Below, piece by piece: positions 1 through 12,400 of a DNA stretch of 64,000 bases. Made by a program: the position numbers and the translations under genes. Position 1 is the first letter of the stretch. Each line of letters starts with the position of its first letter. Source of the DNA: Paragonimus westermani (Eukaryota; Platyhelminthes; Trematoda; Plagiorchiida; Troglotrematidae); assembly GCA_008508345.1 (NCBI GenBank), contig QNGE01000899.1:35747-99746 (forward strand), written 5' to 3'. The notes below the pieces were generated by a model that saw only the letters and a list, made by a program, of their open reading frames with translations, was not told the origin of the DNA and made no database searches.

Positions 1-1
1 A

Positions 2-250
2 ACGGTTTCAAGCGCGATTGTTGCTCACTTGACCGACTCCAATCATTCTGTCAGTAAGAAAGATGCTTTTCGGATTGTCTATCGAGTGCCAAGGAATCGA
101 TCAAAAGGGGTGAGAATTCGAATGTTGACTGTTGCCGAAGCCATCAGCATCCGATTGCGTAACCCTGACCTCTGCGTTCAGAAGAAGTTCGTGCGGACAC
201 TCAACCTCCCCTGGCCCACAATCAGTCAGGCCCATGATTTGGAACAGTGA
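2..250 (+). mobile_element. Penelope-like element, 3' end of ORF (GIY-YIG endonuclease tail), cut by window edge
   Basis: The frame is open from base 2 to a TGA at 248-250 and continues off the left edge, so this is the C-terminal end of a longer ORF. The readable residues include SSAIVAHL, then AFRIVYRV, then AEAISIRL and finally DLCVQKKFVRTLNLPW. This order (His-rich spacer, F-x-I-x-Y, an AEA helix, then a C-terminal VQK-x-(F/L)-V-x-(T/S)-L-x-LPW block) is what I know from the end of the GIY-YIG domain of flatworm Penelope-like retroelements. The catalytic Arg/Tyr part lies outside the window. A diverged copy of the terminal block recurs at about 59930-60046, and another on the minus strand at 41596-41369. 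No stop or frameshift is seen in this piece, so it may be a fairly young copy. An exapted host GIY-YIG gene cannot be excluded. Confidence 0.72.
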
Positions 251-3200
251 TCACGTAACTGATAACAAACATGACGTCCTTAACCTATATTGACCGTTTA
301 TCTGACTCACATTAGTCACTGTTTTCATATTTATTGTGTTGTAATTAGCCTGATGATCAAACACAGAAAACAAGTCTTGTTCGCTACTCTGACCTTCTCA
401 TGACTTCATTGGGTATTTTCGACCGAACCAAACAATCCAAGGACCCGATCGTTGAGGATTAGCAGTAAACTCTGCCTATGGCCTCGCTTGGTAATAAAGT
501 ATTATGCAGGGTGAGTAGCTTTGTTCACCCAGTCAATTTCGTAAGTGTTGCCAACGAAAAGGAAATGATTAGAAGTTGAATTCCTGAGTCTAAAATGGCG
601 TTCATCAACTAACGCCGTTGAGAGTAATGAAAGTAGTCGAGAGCCTGCACTAAATTGTGGGATTGGTCTGCTTCCATATATCCCATCTTGTTAAGCTGTT
701 GCATGCAGACATAATATAGTTATCTACCTTTGATACTAAGTGTTTGCAGACGACAGGTTTTGTCTGGTGGACTAGTTAGGTTAGCGCTGCTATTGTTAAC
801 CAATGAATCTACGGCGTTCGTAACCTGAGCATTTTCAAACCAAACGCCACATCTCGACACTAGCTTTGTTAGACAGGATTTATACATAGTGTATCATCCT
901 TTTTTAATCTCCTAGTTTTATTTATAGAGTTGGTGATTGATTGGATAAGAAATTGTAATAGAAAGACAGTGTTTAGACAATGAATTATGGGACAGCTACG
1001 GTTGAGGATTGCTACCGTGTGCACATCATATCTCCCCTTGCTGTGAATTAAACATATTGAACCTTCACTGCCAATAACGTTGCCGCATATCCCATTTTCG
1101 TTATCCCTAGCTAATCTGTATAGAAGCCTTATTATTTCCGTGATGCATGCCAGTTTTCTACATTTTGGGTTTTTTCTTAGAAGGACTTATAATTCGTGTG
1201 TGAAACATCAATTTATACAAATGGAAACCAGTTCATTATACAATAAAAATTTGAATATTCTTGTCGAATTAGTACGTTCCTCTGATAGTCAACTAATTAA
1301 AAAATTCTTTTACCAAAGGCAGAATACTCGCCACTGTTCACACAGCTCAATGAGTTTTATGAGCAAAAGTTCATGACCTTAACAGGTAGACCATAGTCCA
1401 TGTATGAACAAAAGTGCGGACATGACACATGAATCGTATATCAACGAAATAAAAAAAACAGTTCTTGCCATTAGACTACAAATTTTTGTCGCACGTACTC
1501 GCGTTCACAATTACTTGTATTTATTTGGTTAAACCAGTAGGTATATAATTAGATGCAGGTTAAAGACGTTTGTAATTTTGTAGTTTTTTTATAAAGCCAG
1601 GATAACAATGACTGTCAGATCACTTTTGGCGATTTAAGATGATCCACATGGTGAAAAATAACAAAACTGTTGTAGATGAAATTGATCCAAACGGTTATAT
1701 TAGGGTGACTGTTTTCCCGCTCGAAAAATGTCAGAATTGGAGACAGAAATAATTGGAATGTATACAGTGCGTTGAATAAAATTCTCCGAAAAAATTGCAT
1801 ATGGTCTGAATGTGAACTAAAAAAAAATACTCAAAGTATCGACCGGATGAAGCGCATGGATTGGGGTAACTTTAAATCGGCCTCTCAAAGTAGCCATCAC
1901 TTATCAAAAATCAGTTTATTTAGAACGAAAAATCCAGCTCATGGGGAGAGAGTACTAAAATAACACCAGACAGAGGAATCTTCAGTAACTGAGCAATAAT
2001 AAGTATAAGTTAGGAAACGCAGTTGTGATACTTTTTACAGCACTCAGTGTAATTTGTGACTGCGCGCGATGAGGGAGAAGGTGGATTCACCACCGAATTT
2101 CTTCAAACTGATCAGACACAATTCAGAGAATTCAGCGCCGGACCTCTCATCGGGCATAAAATGTCAGACGGAACACCCAAGATTTGGGGTTTCCAATAAA
2201 AACCAGATGTTATAGACGCTGTTTTCTACTGTATTGTAAAGCACTGTTTTGGTTTAGACTGATAGACCATAGCGTCATGAAAAAAAGTTAGTTTTATCAA
2301 TTTTCGCAATAGTAACTGGGTCATCTTTGGTCTGCTTTAACTGAGATGGTTTAGTATCCAGTAATCGTCACGGTTATGTGTTACTTGTTATACGAGGTCC
2401 ACTTTGGATGAATAAGAGTGCCCGTGAAAAGATTACCAACCTACCCCCTCATACTGTTCACCAAATAATTTCCCCAGTTAAGAACAACATATAAGAGTTT
2501 GCAGTGACTGAAGATCTTTTTTAGCTCAGTGTTGAGATTTGGCAGCAAAACGGCACTTATCTAGTTAATACAGGAGTAAATACCTGATAAGCTCTAATGC
2601 CATAAGCCAGCAACTCTCTGTTCGGTAGTTTGTAAAGTAGCTCATTGTAATTAGGAGCTCTTTATTAGAATCAGATAAATAGGGTACGTTCTTTCATCTA
2701 CTATCTTTTTCGTATGTCCACTTACTTGTTTCATGTCAGATCTGTCCGCTGCAGATGTCAATGGCATAAATGACATCTAATAACGTCTGTGATGTTACCA
2801 AACAGTTACGACACAACAACTTCAAGGTTAAGGAATAATTAATAGAAATCCCCAAAGTTAAAAGTAAACAAAGTCAGATTACTTATCACTTCAAAACAAA
2901 CTGTGGATTTGCGAATGTTCCTAGGGCAGCTGTTACAATACAACTGAGGTGTAAGTTGGCAACACTTGTGCTAATGAAACTCGTTATTCGTAAGATCTTG
3001 CAGTAGGTCAAAACCGAGACTATTGGTTAAAGTTGAGACCCTCCCTCACAATTTTCATCTTTCCAGTGATAGCTCTAGTTTTTTCTTGACTTGTCATCGA
3101 CTGACCACCTGCTGTATGTTACAACAACCTAAATAATTGGTACTAGGTTCAAGATGTTCCAGACTATCTATATGGGTCAAATTTCTAATTATGCAGTCCA

Positions 3201-4116
3201 AGGGCTCCAGTCAGCTTGTTTCACTACCTACCGGTCCGTCCCCGCTCGTCTGACTATTATCCAGTTTGATTATGTTTAATTACAGTTTTCCTTAGTAGTC
3301 GGCCTGAACTGCAAATCAGTTGTTCCCTAGATTTCGACTCTAGTGATTTTTCATAATTGGATGCTCCAAGCTTCAATATCCCAAAGTAGCATAAAACGGT
3401 TGAAGAATGTTATATGGAGGAAAAAATTTAAACCGAACTTAGTGGAAGTGTTCTGTGAAGTTTGTTCTTGCTGACTGCTTTACCACAGCACATGTCTGGA
3501 TTTCATGTTACTCACGTATACAATCTTTTTTGACCTGGATGCCTAAGACGTAAATTAAAATGTGAACTGGCAACAATTGCTGATTTTGGACAAAAGCTGA
3601 TGACCTCACGAAGTCTACTGTTTGTTGGTTAAGAAAAACGTGCCATTTATGATAAGGCGAAATCAACTGAAAACGCCAAAAAATGCAACAACGTTGCATG
3701 TTACAGCGAAGGTAATTAGCAAACAGTGGAGTGCTTAGTGAAAACAGGCAAAACCTATATTATATATTTTTGGGACTGCCATCAGAATTGCGTTCATTCA
3801 GATTTTGACCAGTATGCTTTTATTGCCTTGCCGAATCTTCGTTTCAGTCAGTCAAGCTTTTCCGCTATATTTAAGAAACAAGTTGCGCCACTTTTCCCTC
3901 TGACCAAAATAAAGAACTCACTTTAAAGAAACTAATTCTGGCTGACTACAGGATGTACTTCATTGGCATTATTATAGTGGCAAATACGGAAGCTAAGTTG
4001 AGATCATCCTCTTCCACACTGTAATTTCAAGGGAATACTTTTAAAAACTGTCAAGCTGATCAAATCTGCTCCCCTATATATACCGAAATTTTCTTGTTTC
4101 TGTTGTACACCTACAG
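251..4116. other. AT-rich non-coding stretch upstream of the transporter exon
   Basis: No recognisable gene. If the transporter exon at 4117 is internal, as its phase-0 acceptor implies, at least the right part of this stretch is intron of that gene. I looked for the preceding transporter exon (helices and the long cytoplasmic loop) on the + strand and did not find it. The short ATG ORFs here lack splice signals or family likeness and look like chance. Bases just after 250 may be 3' untranslated sequence of the Penelope-like element. Confidence 0.5.
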
Positions 4117-4474
4117 TACCGTCGAATGATTTCTGTGCAGTTGCTTGCGATAGAAGGTATTGCACAAATCTTCATTCGCGTATTCACCGGTCTTGTTTTC
4201 GATCATTCCAAAGTTCGACCGTATCGAGGTGTCATTTGGGCCATCACAATCACACTTTCTGCCATGATCATATTATTGATCGCGTTTGCAAAAACCATGT
4301 GGTTTCTTTCCCTGCTAATGTGTCTGCGTGGCATCATGCTGGCTGTTTACATCTCCCAACAAGCAGTAATTGCGGCGGACATGTGCGAAAGCTCTCCGGA
4401 AACACTGAAACAAACTATCGGGTTTACGCAGATCGGAAAAGGAGTGGGTGTGTTGCTGGGATCGTGGTTTTCTG
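4117..4474 (+). CDS. Monocarboxylate transporter-like (SLC16, MFS) protein, penultimate coding exon
   Basis: An internal exon of a major-facilitator transporter. Counting from the Met codon at 4126, four strongly hydrophobic helices are visible at about residues 3-25, 35-55, 57-84 and 98-117, with a short basic cytoplasmic loop (DHSKVRPYRG) between the first two. The Gly-rich last helix (GKGVGVLLGSWFSG) is typical of helix 11 of SLC16 family members. The 5' side has a pyrimidine-rich acceptor ending at 4115-4116, giving Y-R-R before that Met, so the Met is internal and not the start. The 3' side ends TCTG followed by GTGAGT, a strong donor that interrupts a Gly codon after its first base. The next exon, 20280, supplies GC to complete it and continues MIRDVTQEY, the expected helix 11-12 junction. 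SLC16 proteins carry lactate, pyruvate, thyroid hormone or aromatic amino acids with or without protons. The substrate here cannot be assigned. Confidence 0.88.
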
Positions 4475-7400
4475 GTGAGTCGAAGTTTTAGATGACTGAG
4501 AGCCTCTTTTGTTTTCAGTCTAGATGCTTCTGTAACCGTCTAACAATTCATTTATCATGTGATCTCCGCAGAATAGTGATGTCACACTCATGGACTTTCC
4601 CAAAGAGACATACTTGCAAACTTGAACGCATGGATGAATGGATAAATTGGGGGATCAGGCCAGTAGTCCCAATAAATTTAACCTTCTCTTTTACGGGTAA
4701 TTTGGCCTTCGTTACAGTTGTGCAGTGTAAGTGTAAGACTGCGTTGGTCCTTGCTCCAAATTAGATTACCACAAATGGACTTGGCGTCTGAAAATTCTGC
4801 CACTGAGTTCAAATCTGTAAGGTACACAAGAATGTTTTGCCCGGTGCCACGTATGGCGATGATGCTGAAAATGGATACAAGAGAGTTGTTAACCGTTTTG
4901 CGGCACGGCAGTAACACATGCCAGTTAGTCATTGGAATCATCAAAGTTTATGTCGATGGTTTGCGTGTTAGCCGTTACGTACACATATCACTGTCTGCTC
5001 CTACTTAATTCAACTGCTTCATCACCCATTCAGAGATGTAATTCGAGATCAGAGACCTCAGCTGCTTTCCCATCTTGCCTACGTTGTCGGCTAGTTGACT
5101 CCACGAAGACAAAGAGGCAGTATAGTCTCACAAGCGTAGGAAAATGAAGCTGCAGATGTGATGTAGGTTACTAAGACATCTGTGGCATTTTTGTTCCAAC
5201 GCGGTGACTTTCACTCAACTTTGTGGCGAAGTACCGATTTCACCTCCAATAGCAAAAACCTCCTCAACTTTGACATCACCGGGAGTTCTCATTAGAGAAC
5301 TTGAATGTCATTGACTGTCTAAAAGAATCAGTGGGAATGATTTGTTAAAATCCGTTGCAACTATGCCCACATTTTTAATTCCAACAGCCTTCAGGAGCTT
5401 ACCTAACTACGAAAGGTCCTTCAGTAAATGCCTAACAACAATTTTGCGGGTTCTAATACCTTGACTAGCCACTCTGCTATCTTTTTGAAACTAGTCACAA
5501 GAGCAAACAATAAAACTCAGTTTTAAGAAAACCTCCAGACAGTGAATATTCCGTTGTTACTGAGTCATTTACATTGTTGAAACTGTTGTAATTCATTTGA
5601 TATATTCTGTATGAACTAAGTGAGAGCATCAGAGATGATATCAGACACACATTATGAACGAACGTTCAAGGTAGGTCGGTTGTTTTTCAAAGCAAATCGA
5701 TTTGTCATTTATTACCTCCGCCATATCTTTGTGAGGATGCTCACCCACAATGACCTGATTCTTTTTGAGGTTTCCAGGAATTCTACTCGTCTCAGTGCTA
5801 GGGCACATTTCCATCTGGAGTTATTGGTGCGATGTTGAACTTCAAGGTCGCCTAGATTCAGTCTTGACCGTTGACCAACGTCATTGTCATCTTCTGGAAT
5901 ACTACTAACTGATGAATCCCACACAGACTTTTCTAGGTGCTCATGCAACTGAGACGGTTACCATAATAAACAGGTGTCCACCTGTACTTGTGTAGGGAGA
6001 CACGTTTTTTAGCTTAGTATTACATTGCTGTCAATGACACTTATTGATCAGCACATAGCACAGGTGTATGTCTCCACTACACGTACACTTTCACAGTTGA
6101 TCACTGTTTGCCGTTTTGTTATCTCCCATCCTGTAGTAGCACTTGATGTTATGTAGAAAATTTACCACGCCATCAGTGGTGAACAGTAAAATACTTCCAC
6201 TCCTTTCAAACTTAGTTTATGGAACAGATCATATTTACTATCCGATTAGATCAGTTTCGTCCAGTACACAAGCCGTCCATGAACTGTCGTCACTGTTCAC
6301 CTCGCATAAAATTTGAGTATGTGTTTTCCTCTCTTGAAATTAACGTTCTCATAATACTGGTCTTACTCACAATTCGTGTATACTCTAAGAAAACCACAGG
6401 AGAAGGTGTTTGCGCACAGCTTCATTGCTAATTATTTTTGAATCTGTTCTTATGCTGTTGCATATGTCACCACTCTAATGTGATTTAACGGATGATTGAT
6501 GAAAACCATAAATAGGTTATTTGGAACAATTTGGTGTTATTTCTTCATGTTTACTTGCGAACCAATGCTTTTGGTTGATCACATTCTTCTCTGCCCAAAT
6601 TTGTTAAATGAAAACAATCTAAGCGAATTTCGAACCGGCAGTGTGCGTGGTAATAAACAATACACTTCTTTATCCTTCTACCGATCACTTGAATTCATCG
6701 CATACAACCCGGTGAGTAACTTAATTACTATGATTTGTTGGCCATCAACGTTTTTCTGAACAATAACAGGGGAAGCAACGCTGAGAACAGTGTATCATGA
6801 AATGGACACCAAGGTACCCAACGGTATCTACATCATATGAACATCTATTCATAAATTCTGCTAATCATTACCACCTGTATAAACAGAGTTGAAAATGTAA
6901 GTCAGTGTACCAGACAGATTCATTGAGGCTTCCTCAGCTCTGTTTCTTTAGTTGTTAGTTCTTTTTTATAGATATTCCTATCTAACGCCAACACTAGCTG
7001 TAATCTGACCGGACACTTTGCGCGCTAGGGTTTTCAGTTAGGGGTCGGGTTGGTTACACGGTCTCAAGCGTTGGAGACAAACGTAACCTATCATTTCCAA
7101 ACTTCCGATGTTTACTCTCATTTTCTTCCGCCCAATTTTCCAGTAACTATATTGTACTGTATCTCTAACCTGTTTTCTTAACAAATAATGATTGGTATGT
7201 TCCGGATTTATTACCATTCGTAATTCGTGAACTACTCATCTAAAAACACCGATTGCGGTCTCCCTCCAGGTAGACTGGAGTATAACCAACTGTTAAGCTG
7301 TCCAGCGTAAACAGACGACGTTTCCGTAGGTGACCAAAAGAAACTCGCAGCCAGAATAGGTGTCTTCTGTGTCTCGTGAGTGTTTGGACAACCACTGTAT

Positions 7401-7969
7401 CTCCCAAGGTAAACATCAGAGAATTCGCACTCCGTATGACCAATCAGCCTGATGCATTAAGTGATACGCTAAGGTTTGCTCGGCCACAGTCAATATTTTG
7501 GGTCGATAATATTACATTGGCGTAATTCGGGATCAAGCAAATAGGTTTAGTAATGAAATACTTTGTCAGCGCGCTAAACGATTTTTCCTAAAAATTGCTT
7601 TGCTTTGTCAACAGGAAAATATAGAGGCTGGAATTTCCGGAATTACATCAAACGATATTTTGATTGCGAAATTCATGAACAAGCCTACCTGAGATATTCG
7701 AAACATAGAGTATTACGAAATGTCCTAATTTTATAAAAATTTAATTGTACGTATCTAAACCAGACACACCACTCACATAGTGTACAATAGTCGTTCGATT
7801 CCTGACCAACAATGAAATTCTGATTGAAACAGTTGGCGAACTACAGGGGTGTTACCTGTTTACTTCTAGAAATTGACCTCACCTCTACTACGTTCACCCC
7901 AAAAGTTCAACTTATTTACGGACATTATCATTTTCAAGTTGGAAATCAGTCGTATATGGTCGTAGCCCT

Positions 7970-8135
7970 CATATTCAGGTAGACTTTCCAGTCTGCCTCT
8001 TTCAAAAAAGATGATAGACTCCAGTTCCACTCTTATTAGAACCTGTCAGTAGTGCATATCCTCGCCACGGCTGGGATTAAATCTCCGGCCACTCTCTTAT
8101 GAGGTTACCGTTTTGACCGCTGTGCCAATGATCTC
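7970..8135 (-). mobile_element. tRNA-derived SINE, family A, copy 1
   Basis: Read on the minus strand, this begins with a tRNA-like head: an A-box-like TGGCACAGCGG (complement of 8117-8127), CCTCATAAGAG where an anticodon arm would be, and a degenerate B box GATTTAATCCC (complement of 8073-8083). A unique tail follows, containing GAGGATATGCACTACTGAC and, further on, AAAGAGGCAGACTGG. The same head-plus-tail order recurs at about 47410-47600, and the central tail recurs at about 38705-38785, all on the minus strand. A shared tRNA-like head and non-tRNA tail is the definition of a tRNA-derived SINE. Copies differ at many positions, so the family is old. Boundaries are approximate and I did not see clear target-site duplications. 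Confidence 0.62.
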
Positions 8136-9419
8136 ATATCATTGTGACGGAAATATCTAAAGGTAGTCAACTGGCCTTTAAAAGTCGTATTTGGAAGTAT
8201 CGCCAGCCAGAGAACGAGGCTCGAACTGATTAGCTAATCGGGAAATGTGAGTAGTGTTATTTTCAAATTTCGTGGTACAGAATGGTGCTCTCAGCACCAT
8301 ATTCATTCTGTTAGCACTGCAAACCACTGCCACTGTTCGTACGATGTTGATTAGACGAAATTACCGGGTGCATTGTACATATCGGAATGTGAGTCAAGCA
8401 CCTTTAACCGTTCAGAATAATGTAATCTTCTGGATTGGAAAAACTATTGTTGTTCAATCGATGTTGGCGCCGTCAATTTCTGGAGTATTCAACCACAATT
8501 TTTGTTTGGTCTATTGTTTCGCATTTCACTGAACGATTTCAGTAATGTCTTCACTTGGAATAGGATGGCTGTGATCTACTGTACGCAGCATTCACTATTT
8601 AGAAATCTGTATTTTCAGTTACCCGTAGATTACGCTTTCCTGGCTTAAAAACTCACTGTTGTGAAGTTGTTACTCGACATGAAACACCAGAGAGATAAAA
8701 GTTACTCTAGGTTGAGTGGTGAAAATATAAGGTCAACAGAGGATGGAGAGCTGTTTCAAGGGCTTTGTTTCATACAGCCGTGAAAACAGTTTTATATTCT
8801 CTATGTGATATGTTTACTGGATATTCAAAGCTCTCTTAGTTTTCTTTCACTTATGTGCAGCGGAGACATCTGAAAGCCTAATAGTGGACTGCACATATTC
8901 GACTCCGTCCATCTCTTTGCGTATGAGAAAGTGTTTTAATATCCGTACGGCAGGTTCACTCCAGGTTATTTTGATAATCAGTCGACTTAGTGTGTGACAG
9001 ATTACATGGATACGCAGCACAAATTTTTACTCGTTCAGTGTAGTTTAACGGCCGACTTGAATCTGACTGGAAATTCATTTGTCCTTTTCAAATCATCGTC
9101 ACTTTCAGACCATGTTCTGTTTATTCGTATGAATGCTGTCTTGAAATTGTCTACTTGACAATTTGTATCCATCCTGTACCGTTGTACATTCATGATGGGG
9201 ATGCCACATTCGATAAATTAGTCCTCATAAATGTTCATAACAAAGTTCACAATGAGTATACGAGCAATCGTTGCACTTTCTGCTCAGTGTCAATAAACAG
9301 ACACTTTAGGTATAAACCAAACCGTCGTCAGGTTGTTCACCTAATTCTTGCAATGCACCCTGCATTTGGAATTTCACATGAGTTTTTCATTTTCTTTTAC
9401 CGTCTAAACATCTTTCTTT

Positions 9420-9445
9420 TCCTTTTTTTTCAATTAGAGGTAAGT
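9420..9445 (+). promoter_or_regulatory. Possible recursive (zero-length exon) splice site inside the transporter intron
   Basis: A long pyrimidine tract (about 9408-9430, almost all T and C) leads to an AG at 9438-9439 that is directly followed by GTAAGT at 9440-9445, a perfect donor hexamer. A juxtaposed 3' and 5' splice site, AG|GTAAGT, is the signature of ratchet-type recursive splicing known from long introns of insects and vertebrates. It lies on the gene's strand, about 5 kb into a 15.8-kb intron. It could equally be a chance coincidence or a dead exon. Confidence 0.3.
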
Positions 9446-12400
9446 TTGGTTTATATTTGCAAAAATTCACGATGGATCCCATTGCCTAAAACTTACTTGG
9501 CAATCGGTTAGTTGGCCGTCAGTTTGTAATTTAGTCAACTATTCCATTCCTCATCCAACCCTGCTGTACAGTAACTGTTTTAAATACATTAGTGTCATCT
9601 GTCACTGTTGGCGTCTTTGTTGATACCACATCTGACTGGCTTAGAGCGAAGGGTAGACGACTGACGACTCCATAGAAGAAAATTAAACCGGTTATATGTA
9701 GGCTAAACGTTATGGGTAGCACACCTTCTCTGAGGTAAGATGCTGGCCACTCACAGTCGGCGACTAGAGAGGTGAGTTAAACGATATCGTTGGTTAACAG
9801 ATTCGGCTTAAAGCGGCGTCAACAACAAAATCTTTCATGATAATGACGAACTGTCACCACATATATCTCGGCTCTATGTTTCTAAGGTGTAGACAACTTG
9901 ACCCTGACTGTCTGGGTTTAGATGTAAGCGTGTTCAGTGATTTCGTTCTCACATTTTAGTTTTCAGATAAGGCTTCCCCTGTCATGTCCTCCTTTTTATC
10001 TAAAATACGTTGCAAAGAGGAGGAAGTTTGTATTTTATCTACCTATTCAAACGTTCAAAACGTTTTGTCCTGGAAAATATTCCATAACGTACAACTAAAT
10101 AGTACATCCATACTTCGAGTTACGGTTACACAGTTCTCGTGTTTCCCCATGAGATATGATCATATGGTTGACAGGGTTCAAAGACAATTAGCAAAATCTT
10201 TTGGAACACCTGCTTCATAATCTTCCAAGGATATATTGCTTATACTAGGGCAGAAATTCATATTTTGTCAATAAGTTAAATGTGACCTGAGATGTTCAGA
10301 TGTGATTCCCCACATCTCCAACTACGCAGTGCAATATCTTCTGAAACTAAGCACAACTCAATACCACTTGGATAACTACTGAAGCTGTTGTGTCACATAA
10401 GCCGTTCGGTCTATGTACAACAGCCTTTCGAAATCCGAGTCTGTGTGAGTACGTCTGGGACGCCCTTCTCAGCGTCGTCAGTCGCCAACTTCACTCACAT
10501 GCTAAATGCAGTCCTTCATGATAGATCGAACCGCATATAAAGTAGGAAAGTTTTAGATGAATTGAAAATGTTTCCAAACTTTCAATTTGGTCACCATTTA
10601 GCTCTTTGTTTTTGCCGGTTGTTATTTGCAGTAGTTTTCCACCGGATTTTGTGCTCACTCATTCTACACTTATCCATTGTCATTCAGTTTCAAAATGTAT
10701 CCTCACTTACAGTCGATGAAGGTGACATATCTGGTGTTGATGAATGAAATGGCTAGTGATTTTTTTCGCAAATTGTCCTCATGCTTTGTTGGTTAGTCAC
10801 TTACTGTGGCAGTCACACTTTGTCCATTGAAGTTGATTCAGACTATCTTTACCAATGTTCATTCTTCTCGGAAACTTGTATATCATTAAAATTGAAATTT
10901 TTTGTTGGGCCCATGATGCTGGCAGGCAACAATCAACTCGTCCATCTGACTAGTTGTTGTAATGCTAGTTAAGCGGTGCAGGATACAAAAACCCTGATTT
11001 TGTTTTGAAAGTTCTTGCCAAAAAAGAATACGGATTACAGTAACACAGGTGGATTGAACAACTGGTTTAGACCACGGCTGAGAGGTGGCTGGATACAGTG
11101 TTCCTATTGATGACGGTGACGGCCACCTGCTCTAGCACCATGCGTTGAATTTTGTTTGTTAGAGCTTAGTAAAATTCGCCTTTAACCTCCTGTGAGCCCT
11201 TATTTTACCACTAATTCACAGTTTCACACTTTCTACACGTATTAATTTCAATATTAAGGTAAGACGTTGAAGACTAAATGAAACAATACCTGCTCTGCAT
11301 TGACACAAAGATACCAAATAAGAGCAGAATAATTGCTGACCCGAAAGTAGGCGAATGTCCAAAGTCAAACTTAAAGTCACGTGATTTCTTGCCAAAATGG
11401 ACTACATGGTCCATACCTGATGGAAATTAACAAAAGTGTATGTGATCAGCTACGTTTCTTGATACCATCGTAAAACTTGTAGAGATAGAAACGTCCGAAT
11501 TGTATCACATACTTCAATGTGTATAAGCTAGTGTCCTTCCTGTAATATTCGGGAAACAACACGGCATCTTAATTCCTGTTTTATGCTTCCACTAACGATC
11601 ATCTAGTTTATAGTGTTTTCCAAAACTCATCCTGAGGAAGCATGCACACTGATTGCACTACGCCTTGCTTGACAAAAAGTGGAATTTGCCAGACAGTTTC
11701 CAGTATCTCCATGAAATATACTTGTTGCTTCAACAGCAGCTTAGCGTCAACAAAATTTTCTATCAAACTTCACGGAACAGTCTTCCTTGCCAACTGGCAC
11801 ACCTTCTTTTGCTAACAAAATCTAACTACACAAGTAGTTTGCACATCTGATTTTGCCACTAACTTTTCTCAAATCCTTATAACCTAAAACGAAGAAGGAA
11901 ATCGAGGGCCGACAAAAGAAGCTTATTTGGTGGCCATTCGAAAAGTTAAATATCAGTTCTGTTTCTACAGTTTCAGAGACACTGGGTTCATGGTGCTCCA
12001 TAGGCTTAATTTTCCAATAATGTATATAAATACACAAAACAATTTTTGATATACCGGATTTCACTCTATGCCCAAAACTTCTCACAATGCAATAAACCAC
12101 CAAACTGACAGTAAGTGAATCGAGGCGCGTTTGGCTGATCATATTAGAAACTACAGTTTGGCAAAACCACATGAAACAAATAATTCTCTCACTTCCCCTC
12201 ATGATTAAACCACTTTCACCCTAGTTGATTTCACGAGGGACTTAAGTATCCAAATCTCAACCTCTCTTCGTTTCTGTCGGAGACCATTTAACAGATGATC
12301 TTTCATTAAAAACTACCCCTTGTATGTACGTAATTCCTGTGAAATGGTACTCTACGCCTTTTCCATAGGACTCTGTACAAGCCTATTCATACTGGGTCTA

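Noticed and set aside
9984..10220. Exon starting after TTTTCAG at 9965 (DKASPVMSSFLSKIRC...)
   Set aside because: Open for about 84 codons after a fair acceptor, but composition is like the surrounding intron, there is no family likeness, and the phase is incompatible with the transporter.
11822..12202. 126-codon minus-strand ORF as a gene
   Set aside because: No motif, no splice context, ordinary AT-rich composition, and lies within the transporter intron. An ORF of this length is expected by chance at this base composition.
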